A DNA stretch of 31,594 bases, from positions 1-31,594 of the IMG/VR virus record IMGVR_UViG_3300046777_000618. One strand, written 5' to 3'. Positions 1 to 8,382 of the stretch are shown in pieces. The notes under the pieces are model-generated. The model saw nothing but the letters and a program-made list of their open reading frames with translations, was not told the origin of the DNA and did not search any database. This stretch comes from a virus. Positions within the stretch are counted from its first letter, which is position 1, and each line of letters begins with the position of its first letter. The translations under genes and the position numbers were made by a program.

Positions 1-1743
1 ATTATCAACAGCGCTGTCACCACAGCCAAGATTGCCGACGACGCGGTCACTGTTGACAAGCTCGGCGCTGGTGCTGTCGATACCACTGCTCTGGCCGACT
101 CAGCCGTAACAACCATCAAGGTTGCCGATGACGCGGTCACCTATGCCAAGGTCCAGAACGTCAGCGCTACCGATAAATTGCTCGGCCGCGCCAGTGCTGG
201 TGCTGGCAACATCGAAGAGATCACCTGCACAAGTGCCGGCCGCGACTTGATTGCTGGCCTGAGTGCAGTGGATCAACGCACCACACTCGGCCTTGGCACC
301 CTCGCCACCCAAAGCGGTACGTTCAGTGGCACTCACTCCGGCACCACCAGCGGAACCAACACCGGCGACCAGACCATTGCGTTAACCGGTGACGTAACTG
401 GTAGCGGCACTGGTACCTTCGCGGCAACAATTGCTGCCAACGCGGTAACAACTGCCAAGATTCTCGATGCCAATGTCACCACCGGCAAATTAGCCGCCGC
501 TTCCGTAACCGGCCCCAAACTGGCAGCTGACTCCAGCACGATTGTCAGCGGCAACGCCCCTAGCGGTAGCGGTGATTTTGAAGGTCAGCAGTGGATTAAC
601 ACCAATACAGGTCTTGCCTATGTCTGGACCAGTGCCGTATGGCAACAGGTGGCCGCGCTGCAGACCATCACCTTCAGCGATACAACGCCGCTTGCGTTTT
701 CGGTCACAAAGCCAGATAACTTCAGCGCAACAATTACAACCACGCTCGATACCCAGACAGCTGGCACGGTTTTTGCCGGCCCTACAACGGGCGCAGCCAC
801 AACCCCAACATTTCGCGCACTGGTCGCAACCGACCTACCCATTGCCGTCAGTGGCACTAACGGCGCCGTCCAACCTGGCACCGGCCTGACTGTTACCGGT
901 GCTGGCGTGCTGAACCACAGCAACAGCGCTGCGACTGGCACGTTTACCAAGGTCACCATTGACGCCCAGGGACACGTCACCACTGGCACTAACCTGCTGG
1001 CCTCTGACGTCCCGAACCTTGACGCCAGCAAGATCACCACTGGCACGTTCGGCTCGGCATTCCTTGCCGAAAACAGCGTCACCGCTACCCAGCTGGCCGA
1101 CTACGGCATCGCCCAGGTCAGCGAGACTGCACCAACACCTGAGTTTGCCGGTCAGTGGTGGATCAACCCATCCGACCGCTCGGCTTACATCTGGGTTGGT
1201 ACCGTCTCGCCTGTGCCCAACGGTTACTGGCTGCTGGTCGGTTACGGCAGCCCGACTCAGCTCAACCTGCGTTTTGGCGGCACCTACAACGCAACCACCA
1301 ACACCGTCGTCACGCTGAACCAGTACGGCGTCGAAGCTGGCCTAGTCATCGGCCAAGCGCTGACTGCACCAAACCCGCAAAACAACGGCGTCTATCTGAT
1401 CGTCACGACCGCTGGCACGGGCACAACACCAGCGCCGACAGTCTCGCTAGCCGCTGGCGACTGGGTCCTCAGCCAAGGCACCGGCGCCAACTGGACCAAG
1501 ATCGCCGTCGTGTCTGGTGCTACCGGCACCTTCAACGATTACGACATCCTTTGCGACGGGACTTACTTCACGCCTGACATGGTCGGCGTGACTGATGTCC
1601 GTGATGCGCTGACGCTGCTATGGGGTCGTGCGCAGATCGCGTCTACTGTGCAAGTCGGTGTGGTGCTGGAGTCCACAGAAGTGCTGGTTGACAACACCAC
1701 CGGCGAAATGACGATCGGCGTGGTGGACGATGGCACCTACTAA
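1..1743 (+). CDS. Tail fibre protein, 3' part (5' end outside window)
   Basis: The reading frame is open from the first base and stops at TAA 1741-1743, so at least 580 residues are present and the true start lies upstream. The N-terminal visible part is built of short repeats of the pattern 'AVTTAKIADDAVT', with alternating Thr/Ala/Val/Asp-Lys, typical of phage fibre shafts. The middle has 'WINTNTGLAYVW' and 'WWINPSDRSAYIWV' motifs, seen repeatedly in cyanophage fibres, and the end is a mixed beta-rich region. No enzymatic motif is visible. It is followed directly by a small gene that overlaps its stop codon (TAATG), then by a second fibre. Role as a virion adhesion/shaft protein is inferred from repeat structure and position; the receptor is unknown. 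Confidence 0.8.
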   Translation: MINSAVTTAKIADDAVTVDKLGAGAVDTTALADSAVTTIKVADDAVTYAKVQNVSATDKLLGRASAGAGNIEEITCTSAGRDLIAGLSAVDQRTTLGLGTLATQSGTFSGTHSGTTSGTNTGDQTIALTGDVTGSGTGTFAATIAANAVTTAKILDANVTTGKLAAASVTGPKLAADSSTIVSGNAPSGSGDFEGQQWINTNTGLAYVWTSAVWQQVAALQTITFSDTTPLAFSVTKPDNFSATITTTLDTQTAGTVFAGPTTGAATTPTFRALVATDLPIAVSGTNGAVQPGTGLTVTGAGVLNHSNSAATGTFTKVTIDAQGHVTTGTNLLASDVPNLDASKITTGTFGSAFLAENSVTATQLADYGIAQVSETAPTPEFAGQWWINPSDRSAYIWVGTVSPVPNGYWLLVGYGSPTQLNLRFGGTYNATTNTVVTLNQYGVEAGLVIGQALTAPNPQNNGVYLIVTTAGTGTTPAPTVSLAAGDWVLSQGTGANWTKIAVVSGATGTFNDYDILCDGTYFTPDMVGVTDVRDALTLLWGRAQIASTVQVGVVLESTEVLVDNTTGEMTIGVVDDGTY

Positions 1744-1913
1744 TGACGCACCGTACAACCAATTTCGTCTACAGCGCCGAGAATGTCCCGATTGGCGGGC
1801 AGCCTGGTGATGTACTGCTGAAGGTGCAAAACGCCAATTACTACACAGCTTGGCGTGACTTTACCTACGTGTTCGAAACCTACGACGTAGTGCTTGACGA
1901 TGGAGAATACTAG
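1743..1913 (+). CDS. Small conserved protein between two tail fibre genes
   Basis: A 56-residue frame starting at the ATG of a TAATG junction with the upstream fibre gene and ending at TAG. It reads MTHRTTNFVYSAENVP with a later NYYTAWRDFTY stretch. It has no signal peptide or membrane segment and ends acidic (DDGEY). The C-terminus resembles the 'W-D-F/Y' repeats found in phage fibre joints. Overlap with the fibre stop suggests translational coupling. Function is unknown; it may be an accessory or capping piece of the fibre. Confidence 0.6.
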   Translation: MTHRTTNFVYSAENVPIGGQPGDVLLKVQNANYYTAWRDFTYVFETYDVVLDDGEY

Positions 1914-1950
1914 ACTGGTGCTGTAATCCCGTCCGCCAGGAGTTAAGGGA

Positions 1951-4900
1951 ATGGCTTCAACGCATAAAAGCCTCCGCAGCGGCACCGCTAACAAGCGCCC
2001 GACGACCTCGATTGCGGACGGCCAGATTGCGCTGAACACCAATACCACCAGCCCTGGCCTGTTCTTCAAGGACAGCACTGGCGCAAGCATCATCAAAGTC
2101 GGCCCGGTCCATGTCGGCACGACTGCACCTAATGCCAGCCCTGCAGCCGGCGGCAGCAGCGGCAACAGCACTGGCGAGGTGTGGCTTGACACCAGCCTGA
2201 CCCCAGTCGGCGTCAAGATCTGGAACGGTAGCGCCTGGGTCAACGCAACCCCAATCGGCAGCACCACCGTCCAGGGTCTGCTGGAGCTTGCCACTGATGC
2301 CGAAACCCAGGCCGGCAGCGACACCGCCCGCGCTGTAACACCCGCCAGCCTGCAGTCCAAAGTCAGCGACAGCACCAGCACCACCAGCTCAACGACGATC
2401 GCCAGCAGCACGGCGGTCAAGAGCGCCTACGACCTGGCCAATGCTGCGCTGCCCAAGTCCGGTGGCACCATCACCGGCAACCTGGAGATCGGCACCACCG
2501 GCAGCCTGAGCTTTGAAGGCGCAACGGCCGACGCGTTTGAGACCACGATTGCGGTCACGGATCCAACTGCTGACCGCACCATCACGCTGCCAGATGTGAC
2601 TGGCACCGTCGTCACCACCGGCGATACGGGCACCGTTACCAGCACCATGCTGCTGGATGGCACCATCGTCGATGGCGACATCAACGCATCGGCTGCCATT
2701 GCCCACAGCAAACTAGCCAACATCACCGCTGGATCGGTGCTGCTGGGCAACGCCAGCAACGTCCCTACTGCAACTGCACTGAGCGGCGACGTCACCATCA
2801 ACAGCAGCGGCGTGACGGCCATCAGCAGCGGCGTCATCGTTGATGCCGACATCAATGCCAGCGCTGCCATTGCCGACACCAAGCTGGCCACCATCGCCAC
2901 AGCCGACAAGGTGTCGCTGTCGGCGCTGAACATCGACGGTGGCACCGACATTGGCGCTGCCCTGGCTGATGCCGATCTGTTCATCGTTGACGACGGCGGC
3001 GCTGGCACCAACCGCAAAGCAGCCGCCACCCGCATCACTGACTACGCCTTTGGTAAGGTCAGCGGCGACATCACCATCGGCAGCACCGGCACTGCTGCCA
3101 TCAGCAGCGGCGTGATCGTCAACGCTGACGTTAACGCCTCAGCCGCCATCGCTGGCACCAAGATCAGCCCCGACTTCGGCAGCCAGACCGTGGCTACCAC
3201 CGGGCTTGTCAGCACTGGCACCGGCACCGCTGGCGCCCCGACCATCACCTTCACCGGCGACACCAACACCGGCATCTACAGCCCTGGTGCCGATCAAGTA
3301 GCCATCTCAACTAATGGGTCTGGCAGGCTGTTTGTGGACTCCAGTGGCCGTGTTGGGATTGGTGCCGCTCCTAGCGCTATATTTCACATTACTCAATCTG
3401 CAGCAGATGCAGTTGCACGCATTGATGGCGGGTCTTCTAATACTGCGTTTGTTGACTTTCGAATTGCTGGATCAAATAAGGCTTACGTCGGTCTAGGTGG
3501 CCTTACTGGAGGATCTAACAACGATCTAATTAACTATAACAGTAGCGCTGGGAATTGGATTGCCTACACCAATGGATCTGAGCGCATGCGCCTCACCTCC
3601 ACCGGTCTTTTAGGTCTGGGGACTAGTAGCCCTAACGTAGGGTTAACTATTTCCAGCCAGGCTGTTTCTACTGGCGCTGTAATTCCAAATGCTGATATTG
3701 CTTTCCCCTCTGCATACGCAAACGGGTTTTTCCGTGCTCTCGGTAATTACAACCAAGGCGCTGGAGTGGGCGGAACGATTCAACTCGGAGGAAAATCCTA
3801 CACGGACTCTGGTTTTGTTGGTGCATTTCTAATCAGTGCAGTGTCGGGTGGCAACGCGACAGACGCATTGACGTTCTCTACACAGACATCATTTAATAAC
3901 GTCGTGTCTGAACGGATGCGTCTTGATTCGTCAGGGCGTTTAGGGATTGGCACTACTAGCCCTAGCACAAAATTAGACGTAACAGGTGGAAGTATTGGCA
4001 TCAATAATACCAACGGCGTTACTGGAGAGATAGTTTTCAACCAATCAGGTCAAGAGGCTTGGTTTATAGGATCTCAAGCAAGTTCTCGCGATCTTACAAT
4101 TCGACAATTTAATGGTGGTCTATACAGCGAACGCGCCCGCATCGACAGCTCGGGACGCCTGTTAGTTGGCACGTCTACGAGTCAATCCCCTTTTAACACT
4201 CCACTACAGGTAATTTCTAGCGGCGCTCAAGCATTATTTGCACGCAAAGCTGATAATTCCTTTGGACCTGTTTGCTATTTTGCTAAATACAGAGGAACAG
4301 ATACTACTGTTTTGCAAAATAATGATGACTTAGGAAGTATTCAGTTTTGGGGCGCTGATAGCTCTTCGGTAACACTTGGCGCGTCTATTGGCGCTTTTGT
4401 AGACGGCACCCCCGGCGCTAACGATATGCCGGGCAGGTTAGTGTTCTCCACTACCGCCGACGGAGCGAGCAGCCCAACAGAGCGGATGAGGATTACAAAT
4501 GCAGGTGGTGTCAGGCTTCCGGATGTCTATAACGCAACAATTGCCTTAAGCGCCAACGTATTTATTGACACTGACGGCACACTTAAGCGTGCAACGTCTT
4601 CGATCAAGTACAAAACAGATGTTGAAACCCTGCAAGACTCTTACGCAGATGCAATCTTAAATTGCCGACCTGTTTGGTATCGCTCGACAAATGAAAGCGA
4701 TAACCCGACTTGGGGATGGTGGGGCTTTATTGCAGAAGAGGTTGCTGAAATTGATCCACGCTTAGTGCAGTGGAAAACAGTTGAGCAGGTTATTAACGAA
4801 GATGGAAGCCGCGACACGGTTCCCCTTGAGACACCCGAGCCGGAAAACGTCGCTTACGACCGCTTCGTGCCGCACCTCCTGAACCTGATTAAGCGACAGG

Positions 4901-4953
4901 GTGAAGCCCTCGCTGAACTTCAAACCGAAGTAGCAGCTCTCAAGGGCGCGTAA
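1951..4953 (+). CDS. Tail fibre/spike with C-terminal S74 intramolecular chaperone
   Basis: A 1000-residue protein preceded by AGGAG at 1938-1942, 8 bases before the ATG. Residues 1-100 carry a conserved adaptor-like start (KSLRSGTANKRPTT, EVWLDTS, KIWNGSAWV). Residues about 210-420 contain repeated blocks of 'SGVIVDADINASAAIADTKL' type. Residues about 450-875 contain another repeat, 'SERMRLxSxGxLGIGTxSP', typical of beta-helical fibre trunks. Residues 883-1000 form an S74-like domain with the S883-S884/K886/K888 cluster, the 'GFIAEEV' motif and a terminal coiled coil. In characterised S74 proteins this domain helps trimerisation and then cuts itself off. The coding sequence turns clearly more AT-rich after about 3300, which suggests module exchange in the receptor-binding part. 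Confidence 0.88.
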   Translation: MASTHKSLRSGTANKRPTTSIADGQIALNTNTTSPGLFFKDSTGASIIKVGPVHVGTTAPNASPAAGGSSGNSTGEVWLDTSLTPVGVKIWNGSAWVNATPIGSTTVQGLLELATDAETQAGSDTARAVTPASLQSKVSDSTSTTSSTTIASSTAVKSAYDLANAALPKSGGTITGNLEIGTTGSLSFEGATADAFETTIAVTDPTADRTITLPDVTGTVVTTGDTGTVTSTMLLDGTIVDGDINASAAIAHSKLANITAGSVLLGNASNVPTATALSGDVTINSSGVTAISSGVIVDADINASAAIADTKLATIATADKVSLSALNIDGGTDIGAALADADLFIVDDGGAGTNRKAAATRITDYAFGKVSGDITIGSTGTAAISSGVIVNADVNASAAIAGTKISPDFGSQTVATTGLVSTGTGTAGAPTITFTGDTNTGIYSPGADQVAISTNGSGRLFVDSSGRVGIGAAPSAIFHITQSAADAVARIDGGSSNTAFVDFRIAGSNKAYVGLGGLTGGSNNDLINYNSSAGNWIAYTNGSERMRLTSTGLLGLGTSSPNVGLTISSQAVSTGAVIPNADIAFPSAYANGFFRALGNYNQGAGVGGTIQLGGKSYTDSGFVGAFLISAVSGGNATDALTFSTQTSFNNVVSERMRLDSSGRLGIGTTSPSTKLDVTGGSIGINNTNGVTGEIVFNQSGQEAWFIGSQASSRDLTIRQFNGGLYSERARIDSSGRLLVGTSTSQSPFNTPLQVISSGAQALFARKADNSFGPVCYFAKYRGTDTTVLQNNDDLGSIQFWGADSSSVTLGASIGAFVDGTPGANDMPGRLVFSTTADGASSPTERMRITNAGGVRLPDVYNATIALSANVFIDTDGTLKRATSSIKYKTDVETLQDSYADAILNCRPVWYRSTNESDNPTWGWWGFIAEEVAEIDPRLVQWKTVEQVINEDGSRDTVPLETPEPENVAYDRFVPHLLNLIKRQGEALAELQTEVAALKGA

Positions 4954-5003
4954 ACCTACTTTCTACTGACCCGTCCTAGACTCCTACAATCACCCACCAA
5001 CCC

Positions 5004-5315
5004 ATGTCTGACACCACCTTCACCTGGGCTATCGCCAACCTTGAGCGCGAGACCAGCGACGGCTACGTGTTTACCGTCCACTACACGGTTAACGCTGCCG
5101 ACGGCACCTACACCAGCGGCGCCTACGGCAGCCTCGGACTGGAACGTCCCGAGGACGACATGGTGCCGTTTGCCGAGCTGACCGAAGAAATGGTCATCGG
5201 CTGGGTCAAAGACAAGTTTGGCCCCGAAAAGGTTGCCGAGATCGAGGCTGCCCTGCAGGCGCAACTCGACGAGCAGCACGCACCCACCAAGGCTAGTGGG
5301 ATGCCATGGCAGTAA
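5004..5315 (+). CDS. Conserved small phage protein (DUF7936-like)
   Basis: A 103-residue protein starting at ATG 5004 after a 50-base gap. It reads as a short beta-rich domain (FTWAIANLERETSDGYVFTV, 'HYTVNAADG', 'YGSLGLERP') followed by a helix (EEMVIGWVKDKFG) and a C-terminal 'APTKASGMPW' tail. The order of these motifs and the final 'PW' match a small protein common in cyanophages and other tailed phages, which I believe is filed as DUF7936. Its function is not known. It sits between tail fibres and the lysis genes and overlaps the next gene by 10 bases. Confidence 0.7.
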   Translation: MSDTTFTWAIANLERETSDGYVFTVHYTVNAADGTYTSGAYGSLGLERPEDDMVPFAELTEEMVIGWVKDKFGPEKVAEIEAALQAQLDEQHAPTKASGMPWQ

Positions 5316-5443
5316 AAGCTAAGACCGGCGCTGCAAGGGTTGACCATCAAGCCGGACCGCCCAAGACCACTAGCATTGGTTATGGCCAACGCAGCCGGCC
5401 ACGGCGGCGTGGCAAGAAACCTTTGCGTGGACAGGGGCGCTAA
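5306..5443 (+). CDS. Very small basic protein
   Basis: A 45-residue frame (ATG 5306, TAA 5441-5443) overlapping the end of the previous gene. It is strongly basic, with an arginine/lysine-rich C-terminal half (RSRPRRRGKKPLRGQGR) and a short 'PPKTTSIGYG' linker. No fold can be assigned. Similar tiny basic proteins with a 'PPKTTS...RPRRRG' pattern recur next to fibre or lysis genes in cyanophages. The charge suggests nucleic-acid or membrane-surface binding, but this is only inference. Confidence 0.6.
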   Translation: MAVKAKTGAARVDHQAGPPKTTSIGYGQRSRPRRRGKKPLRGQGR

Positions 5444-5452
5444 CCTGAACCC

Positions 5453-5701
5453 ATGATCGAGCTGATCGCTGCTGTTGCGGGAGCCTCTATCAGCGTGGCG
5501 GCTATGGGCGCCATGGGATTCAGTCGTCGCAATGATGAAGCCCGCGACGCAGTAATTAGGCTTACGGCTGCAGTGGAGCACATCGCTACGCAGCTGGAGG
5601 TGCTCCATACCGACATCCGCAGCGATCGCCAAGAAACATTCAAAAGATTGAATGGTGTTGAACAGCGGGTGGCTACGCTAGAGGCACGGCCACATCGCTA
5701 A
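5453..5701 (+). CDS. Small membrane protein with coiled coil, lysis cassette
   Basis: An 82-residue protein. Residues 1-22 form a hydrophobic, Ala-rich segment (MIELIAAVAGASISVAAMGA) consistent with one membrane helix. Residues 28-77 are a charged helix with heptad-like spacing (AAVEHIATQLEVLHTDI ... LNGVEQRVATLEA). One membrane anchor plus a coiled coil, directly upstream of another small membrane protein and the endolysin, fits a lysis accessory role (holin, or spanin-like inner-membrane partner). No lipobox or partner spanin was seen, so the exact role is open. Confidence 0.6.
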   Translation: MIELIAAVAGASISVAAMGAMGFSRRNDEARDAVIRLTAAVEHIATQLEVLHTDIRSDRQETFKRLNGVEQRVATLEARPHR

Positions 5702-5703
5702 CC

Positions 5704-5844
5704 ATGGACGCGCAAACCGTTGCCGTCATCGCAATCATCCTTGCTGCTGGCAGTGAGATCATCGCGCTGACACCGCTTAAGTCAAATAGCTGGGTGCAGC
5801 TGCTGCTGCAGGCATTGAAGCTGATGTTCCCCAAGCGCCGCTGA
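5704..5844 (+). CDS. Small holin-like membrane protein
   Basis: A 46-residue protein starting 2 bases after the previous stop. It has an N-terminal hydrophobic helix (AVAVIAIILAAGSEIIAL, roughly 5-22), a short loop 'TPLKSNSW' and a second amphipathic segment 'VQLLLQALKLMF' ending in the basic tail 'PKRR'. Two short hydrophobic stretches with a basic C-terminus, immediately before the endolysin, is the usual picture of a small phage holin. A near-identical layout is frequent in cyanophages. Holin activity is inferred from position and topology only. Confidence 0.6.
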   Translation: MDAQTVAVIAIILAAGSEIIALTPLKSNSWVQLLLQALKLMFPKRR

Positions 5845-5847
5845 TCT

Positions 5848-6933
5848 GTGGCCAACACCGCGCCGATCACCCTAGAAGCGCTGTTCCGTTTCTACAAAGG
5901 ATTGCCGCACCAAGCTGCAGCGATCCAGCAGCTTGAGCAGGATCTAGCCGTCAACGGCTACGCGGCCGCAATGCGCCGTGATCGGTCGTGGTTCAACACT
6001 TGGAGCCAAGACGGCAAGCAGGTGGATCTTGGCGCGGCGCTGCAGCTGATCCAGCAGTTCGAGGGTTGCCACCTTGACGCGTACCCCGATCCGCTCAGCG
6101 GCGGCGAGCCATGGACCATCGGATGGGGCACAACTAGATACAGCGACGGCCGCAAGGTCAAAAAAGGCGACCGGCTCAACCGCGTCGAAGCTGACATGCT
6201 GCTGCGGCAAGAGGTGGACCGCATCGCCGGCAAGCTGCGCGAGACGGTGCCGCATTGGCGCGAGATGGCTGATCACCAGCAGTGTGCGCTGGTGAGCTTC
6301 GCCTACAACCTCGGCTCGGGGTTTTACGGCTCAACCGGGTTTGAGACGATCAGCCGCGAGCTGCGCGAGAAGAACTGGGACGCGGTGCCCGCAGCAATGC
6401 TGCTTTACCGCAACCCTGGCACCAACGTCGAGGCTGGCCTGAAGCGTCGTCGTGAAGCTGAAGGCAGGCTATGGAGTGGCCGAGCACCGGAGCCTGCGCA
6501 GGAGTTGCCCTACAAAGTCAAGCCGACCGATCCGTTCAGCACCAAACTCTCGGCGCACTTCACGTTGGGCGAGTTTGCACTAGGTGATCCGGCGCGACGG
6601 TTTGTGGCGCAGCATCAGATCGACACTGCAGCAGAACTGGCGGCATTTCTTGAGCGGGTGCGTGTGGCGTTTGGCGGCAAACGGATCACGATCACCAGCG
6701 GCTACAGGCCAGCCGCAATCAACCGCGCCGTCGGTGGTGCATCTGGCAGTGAGCACCTGTACGACGCCCCCAACGTGGGCGCCGTGGACTTCTACGTCGA
6801 TGGCGCTGATATCAAAAAGGTGCAGGACTGGGTTGATCGTGAATGGCCATACAGCGTTGGTTACGGGGCACCCAAGGGCTTTGTGCATTTAGGCATTCGC
6901 AAGGGCCGGCCTAGGGTGCGATGGGATTATTAG
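5848..6933 (+). CDS. Two-domain endolysin: GH24 muramidase plus M15 peptidase
   Basis: A 361-residue protein with GTG start 5848, three bases after the previous stop. Residues about 60-210 are a lysozyme of the T4/lambdoid GH24 type: E72 in 'QQFEGCHLDAY', D81, and T90 in 'PWTIGWGTT' are the expected catalytic trio, with three extra residues between D81 and T90. Residues about 235-361 are a zinc D-Ala-D-Ala or L-Ala-D-Glu peptidase-like M15 domain: 'TSGYRP' precedes H303 and D314, and H347 lies in 'GFVHLGI'. The first domain would cut glycan strands and the second peptide stems of host peptidoglycan. There is no signal peptide, so export would need the holin-like proteins just upstream. Confidence 0.87.
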   Translation: MANTAPITLEALFRFYKGLPHQAAAIQQLEQDLAVNGYAAAMRRDRSWFNTWSQDGKQVDLGAALQLIQQFEGCHLDAYPDPLSGGEPWTIGWGTTRYSDGRKVKKGDRLNRVEADMLLRQEVDRIAGKLRETVPHWREMADHQQCALVSFAYNLGSGFYGSTGFETISRELREKNWDAVPAAMLLYRNPGTNVEAGLKRRREAEGRLWSGRAPEPAQELPYKVKPTDPFSTKLSAHFTLGEFALGDPARRFVAQHQIDTAAELAAFLERVRVAFGGKRITITSGYRPAAINRAVGGASGSEHLYDAPNVGAVDFYVDGADIKKVQDWVDREWPYSVGYGAPKGFVHLGIRKGRPRVRWDY

Positions 6934-7116
6934 ATGAGGCAGTACGTCCTAGAGCTTGAGTACACCATTGTGGTGGAAAGCAACAGCGACGACCCGGAAG
7001 CGGTATCAGATGATTTCATTGCGCGGCTCACTGAGTTAGCGCCGTCTAATGATCACATCCTGGGCCTATCGGTCCAGGTGCTACCCATCCCGGAACTGCG
7101 TGGATCACTCGATTGA
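6934..7116 (+). CDS. Small conserved protein of unknown function
   Basis: A 60-residue acidic protein whose ATG immediately follows the endolysin stop. It starts with a beta strand (QYVLELEYTIVVES), has an acidic loop (SDDPEAVSDDF), a helix (IARLTELAP) and a final strand (GLSVQVLPIPE). The beta-alpha-beta order suggests a small compact fold, but I do not recognise a family. Its last 17 bases overlap the proposed start of the HNH gene. Confidence 0.55.
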   Translation: MRQYVLELEYTIVVESNSDDPEAVSDDFIARLTELAPSNDHILGLSVQVLPIPELRGSLD

Positions 7117-7420
7117 TGGCTCCAACCTAGTCTCAAAACGTAGTGCAAAGCATCAATTTAGGCAGCAGATTTTTGAAGCATGGGGCCATGAGTGCGCCTA
7201 CTGCGGCGTTGATGCCGACACGTTAGACCATGTCAAGCCACGCCATAAAGGCGGTGCCACAGTTGCCAGCAACTTGGTGCCGGCGTGTCGCAACTGCAAT
7301 CGCAAAAAAGGCAGTGATGATTGGCGCGAATGGTTCAATCGTCAAGAGTCATGGACTGTTGATCGCGTGCTAAAGATTCAGGACTGGTTGATTGATTCAG
7401 CATCTGATGATAGAAAATAA
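7100..7420 (+). CDS. HNH endonuclease
   Basis: The HNH motif is complete: zinc pair C32/C35 in 'CAYCG', D43-H44 in 'LDHVKP', N58 in 'ASNLVPAC', and the second pair C63/C66 in 'CRNCN'. GTG 7100 is chosen as start (106 residues, VDHSIDGSNLVSKRSAKH) because it leaves a short overlap with the previous gene. An ATG at 7049 would add 17 residues that look like out-of-frame translation. Small HNH nucleases may assist terminase cleavage or act as free-standing homing enzymes. This one lies far from the terminase, after the lysis genes, so a homing or DNA-degradation role is possible. The last gene of the rightward late block before the strand switch. Confidence 0.8.
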   Translation: MDHSIDGSNLVSKRSAKHQFRQQIFEAWGHECAYCGVDADTLDHVKPRHKGGATVASNLVPACRNCNRKKGSDDWREWFNRQESWTVDRVLKIQDWLIDSASDDRK

Positions 7421-7474
7421 TCGCTTGCCAGTCTTGCGCGTGATCTTTGCACATACCGTTTAAGCAAACACGCC

Positions 7475-7494
7475 AGACATCACCGTGTCTTTTT
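7475..7494 (+). terminator. Possible rho-independent terminator of the + strand late block
   Basis: AGACA (7475-7479) and TGTCT (7486-7490) can pair around a 6-base loop, followed directly by a T run ending at 7494. It lies 55 bases after the HNH stop, where the + strand block converges on the - strand sigma gene, and overlaps the last codons of that gene. The stem is only 5 bp, so this is weak. Confidence 0.35.
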
Positions 7495-8382
7495 ATTGTC
7501 GGTTCCAAGGTGTGTGTCCGCCAGTGGATTGCGCATCAGCATACGGAGGCGCATGATGCCACGTTGCTGGATGCTGTGCAGTCTGGTCTTGCTGATACCA
7601 GTCATGCGCTCTAACTCTGACCATGTCATTGGCTGACAAAGCAACCTAGCTTTAAGTACTGATTGCGTTGTCTCATCAAGGTATTTGGCAAAATAATCCA
7701 TCATCGTTTGAATATCCTGCCTAGTAGAGAAATCATCTTCGTCGTAAGTAGGATCTGCAATTGTATCGGCAATGGTGTTGCTTTCCGAGTCTGCAATGTG
7801 CTGGTCAAGGCTGGTAACGCGGTAGCTTTGGCGCAGCAGCATCGATAACTCTTGAGGGTCCATGTCTAGATGTTCCGCCACTTGATTAGTGCTGGGTGCT
7901 TGGCCCAGCTCATGGCCTAGGTCTTGGATGGTGCGGTTGACCTTATACAGCATCTCGTGTACACCAATCGGCAGCCTGATAATGGCGTCGTAGCTGATCA
8001 GTGCCCTAGTGATGCCCTGCCGGATCCACCAGTAGGCGTAGGTCGAGAACTTGTAGCCGCGGGTGGGGTCGAACAGGTCCACTGCACGCGATAGGCCGAT
8101 ATTCCCCTCTTGGATCAAGTCCATGAATTCAAGCGTCTTGTTCTGGCGCTTGTCATACTTGCGGGCAATATGCACGACCAGTTGCAGGTTGGACTGAATA
8201 AACCGTTGCCGTGCACGTTCACCGCTACGCACTTCGCGTTGTTCATCTTTTGTTAATAGCCTGTTAAGTTGCTGCAGTTCCTTGAGTCTTGCGACACGCC
8301 TGCCAAGTTGTATCTCTTGCTGCGGTGTCAACAGTGGATATTTGGCGATACTGTTGAGATAGTCTTTGATTGAGTCCGACAT
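7480..8382 (-). CDS. Phage-encoded sigma-70 family factor (group 2-like)
   Basis: A 300-residue protein. Residues 4-30 resemble region 1.2 (DYLNSIAKYPLLTPQQEIQL). Residues 55-130 are a full region 2 with the core-binding 'FIQSNLQLVVHIARKY', 'MDLIQEGNIGL' and the -10 recognition helix 'YKFSTYAYWWIRQGITRAL'. Residues 135-190 are region 3. Residues 236-285 are region 4, but the recognition helix (SKTRLHSIQQRGIMRLR) departs from the standard 'TRERIRQIEAKALRKLR', so -35 preference may differ. It would bind host core RNA polymerase and redirect it to phage promoters. It is the last gene of the leftward block, 205 bases after dCTP deaminase. The pattern is closest to cyanobacterial primary/group 2 sigma factors, which points to host origin. 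Confidence 0.92.
   Translation of the reverse strand: MSDSIKDYLNSIAKYPLLTPQQEIQLGRRVARLKELQQLNRLLTKDEQREVRSGERARQRFIQSNLQLVVHIARKYDKRQNKTLEFMDLIQEGNIGLSRAVDLFDPTRGYKFSTYAYWWIRQGITRALISYDAIIRLPIGVHEMLYKVNRTIQDLGHELGQAPSTNQVAEHLDMDPQELSMLLRQSYRVTSLDQHIADSESNTIADTIADPTYDEDDFSTRQDIQTMMDYFAKYLDETTQSVLKARLLCQPMTWSELERMTGISKTRLHSIQQRGIMRLRMLMRNPLADTHLGTDNKKTR

Noticed and set aside
4954-5003. TACAAT as a -10 box before the 5004 gene
   Set aside because: No acceptable -35 hexamer at 16-18 bases upstream; likely chance.
7421-7479. Possible minus-strand terminator after the sigma gene
   Set aside because: No perfect stem with a U-tract could be found on the minus strand in this gap.
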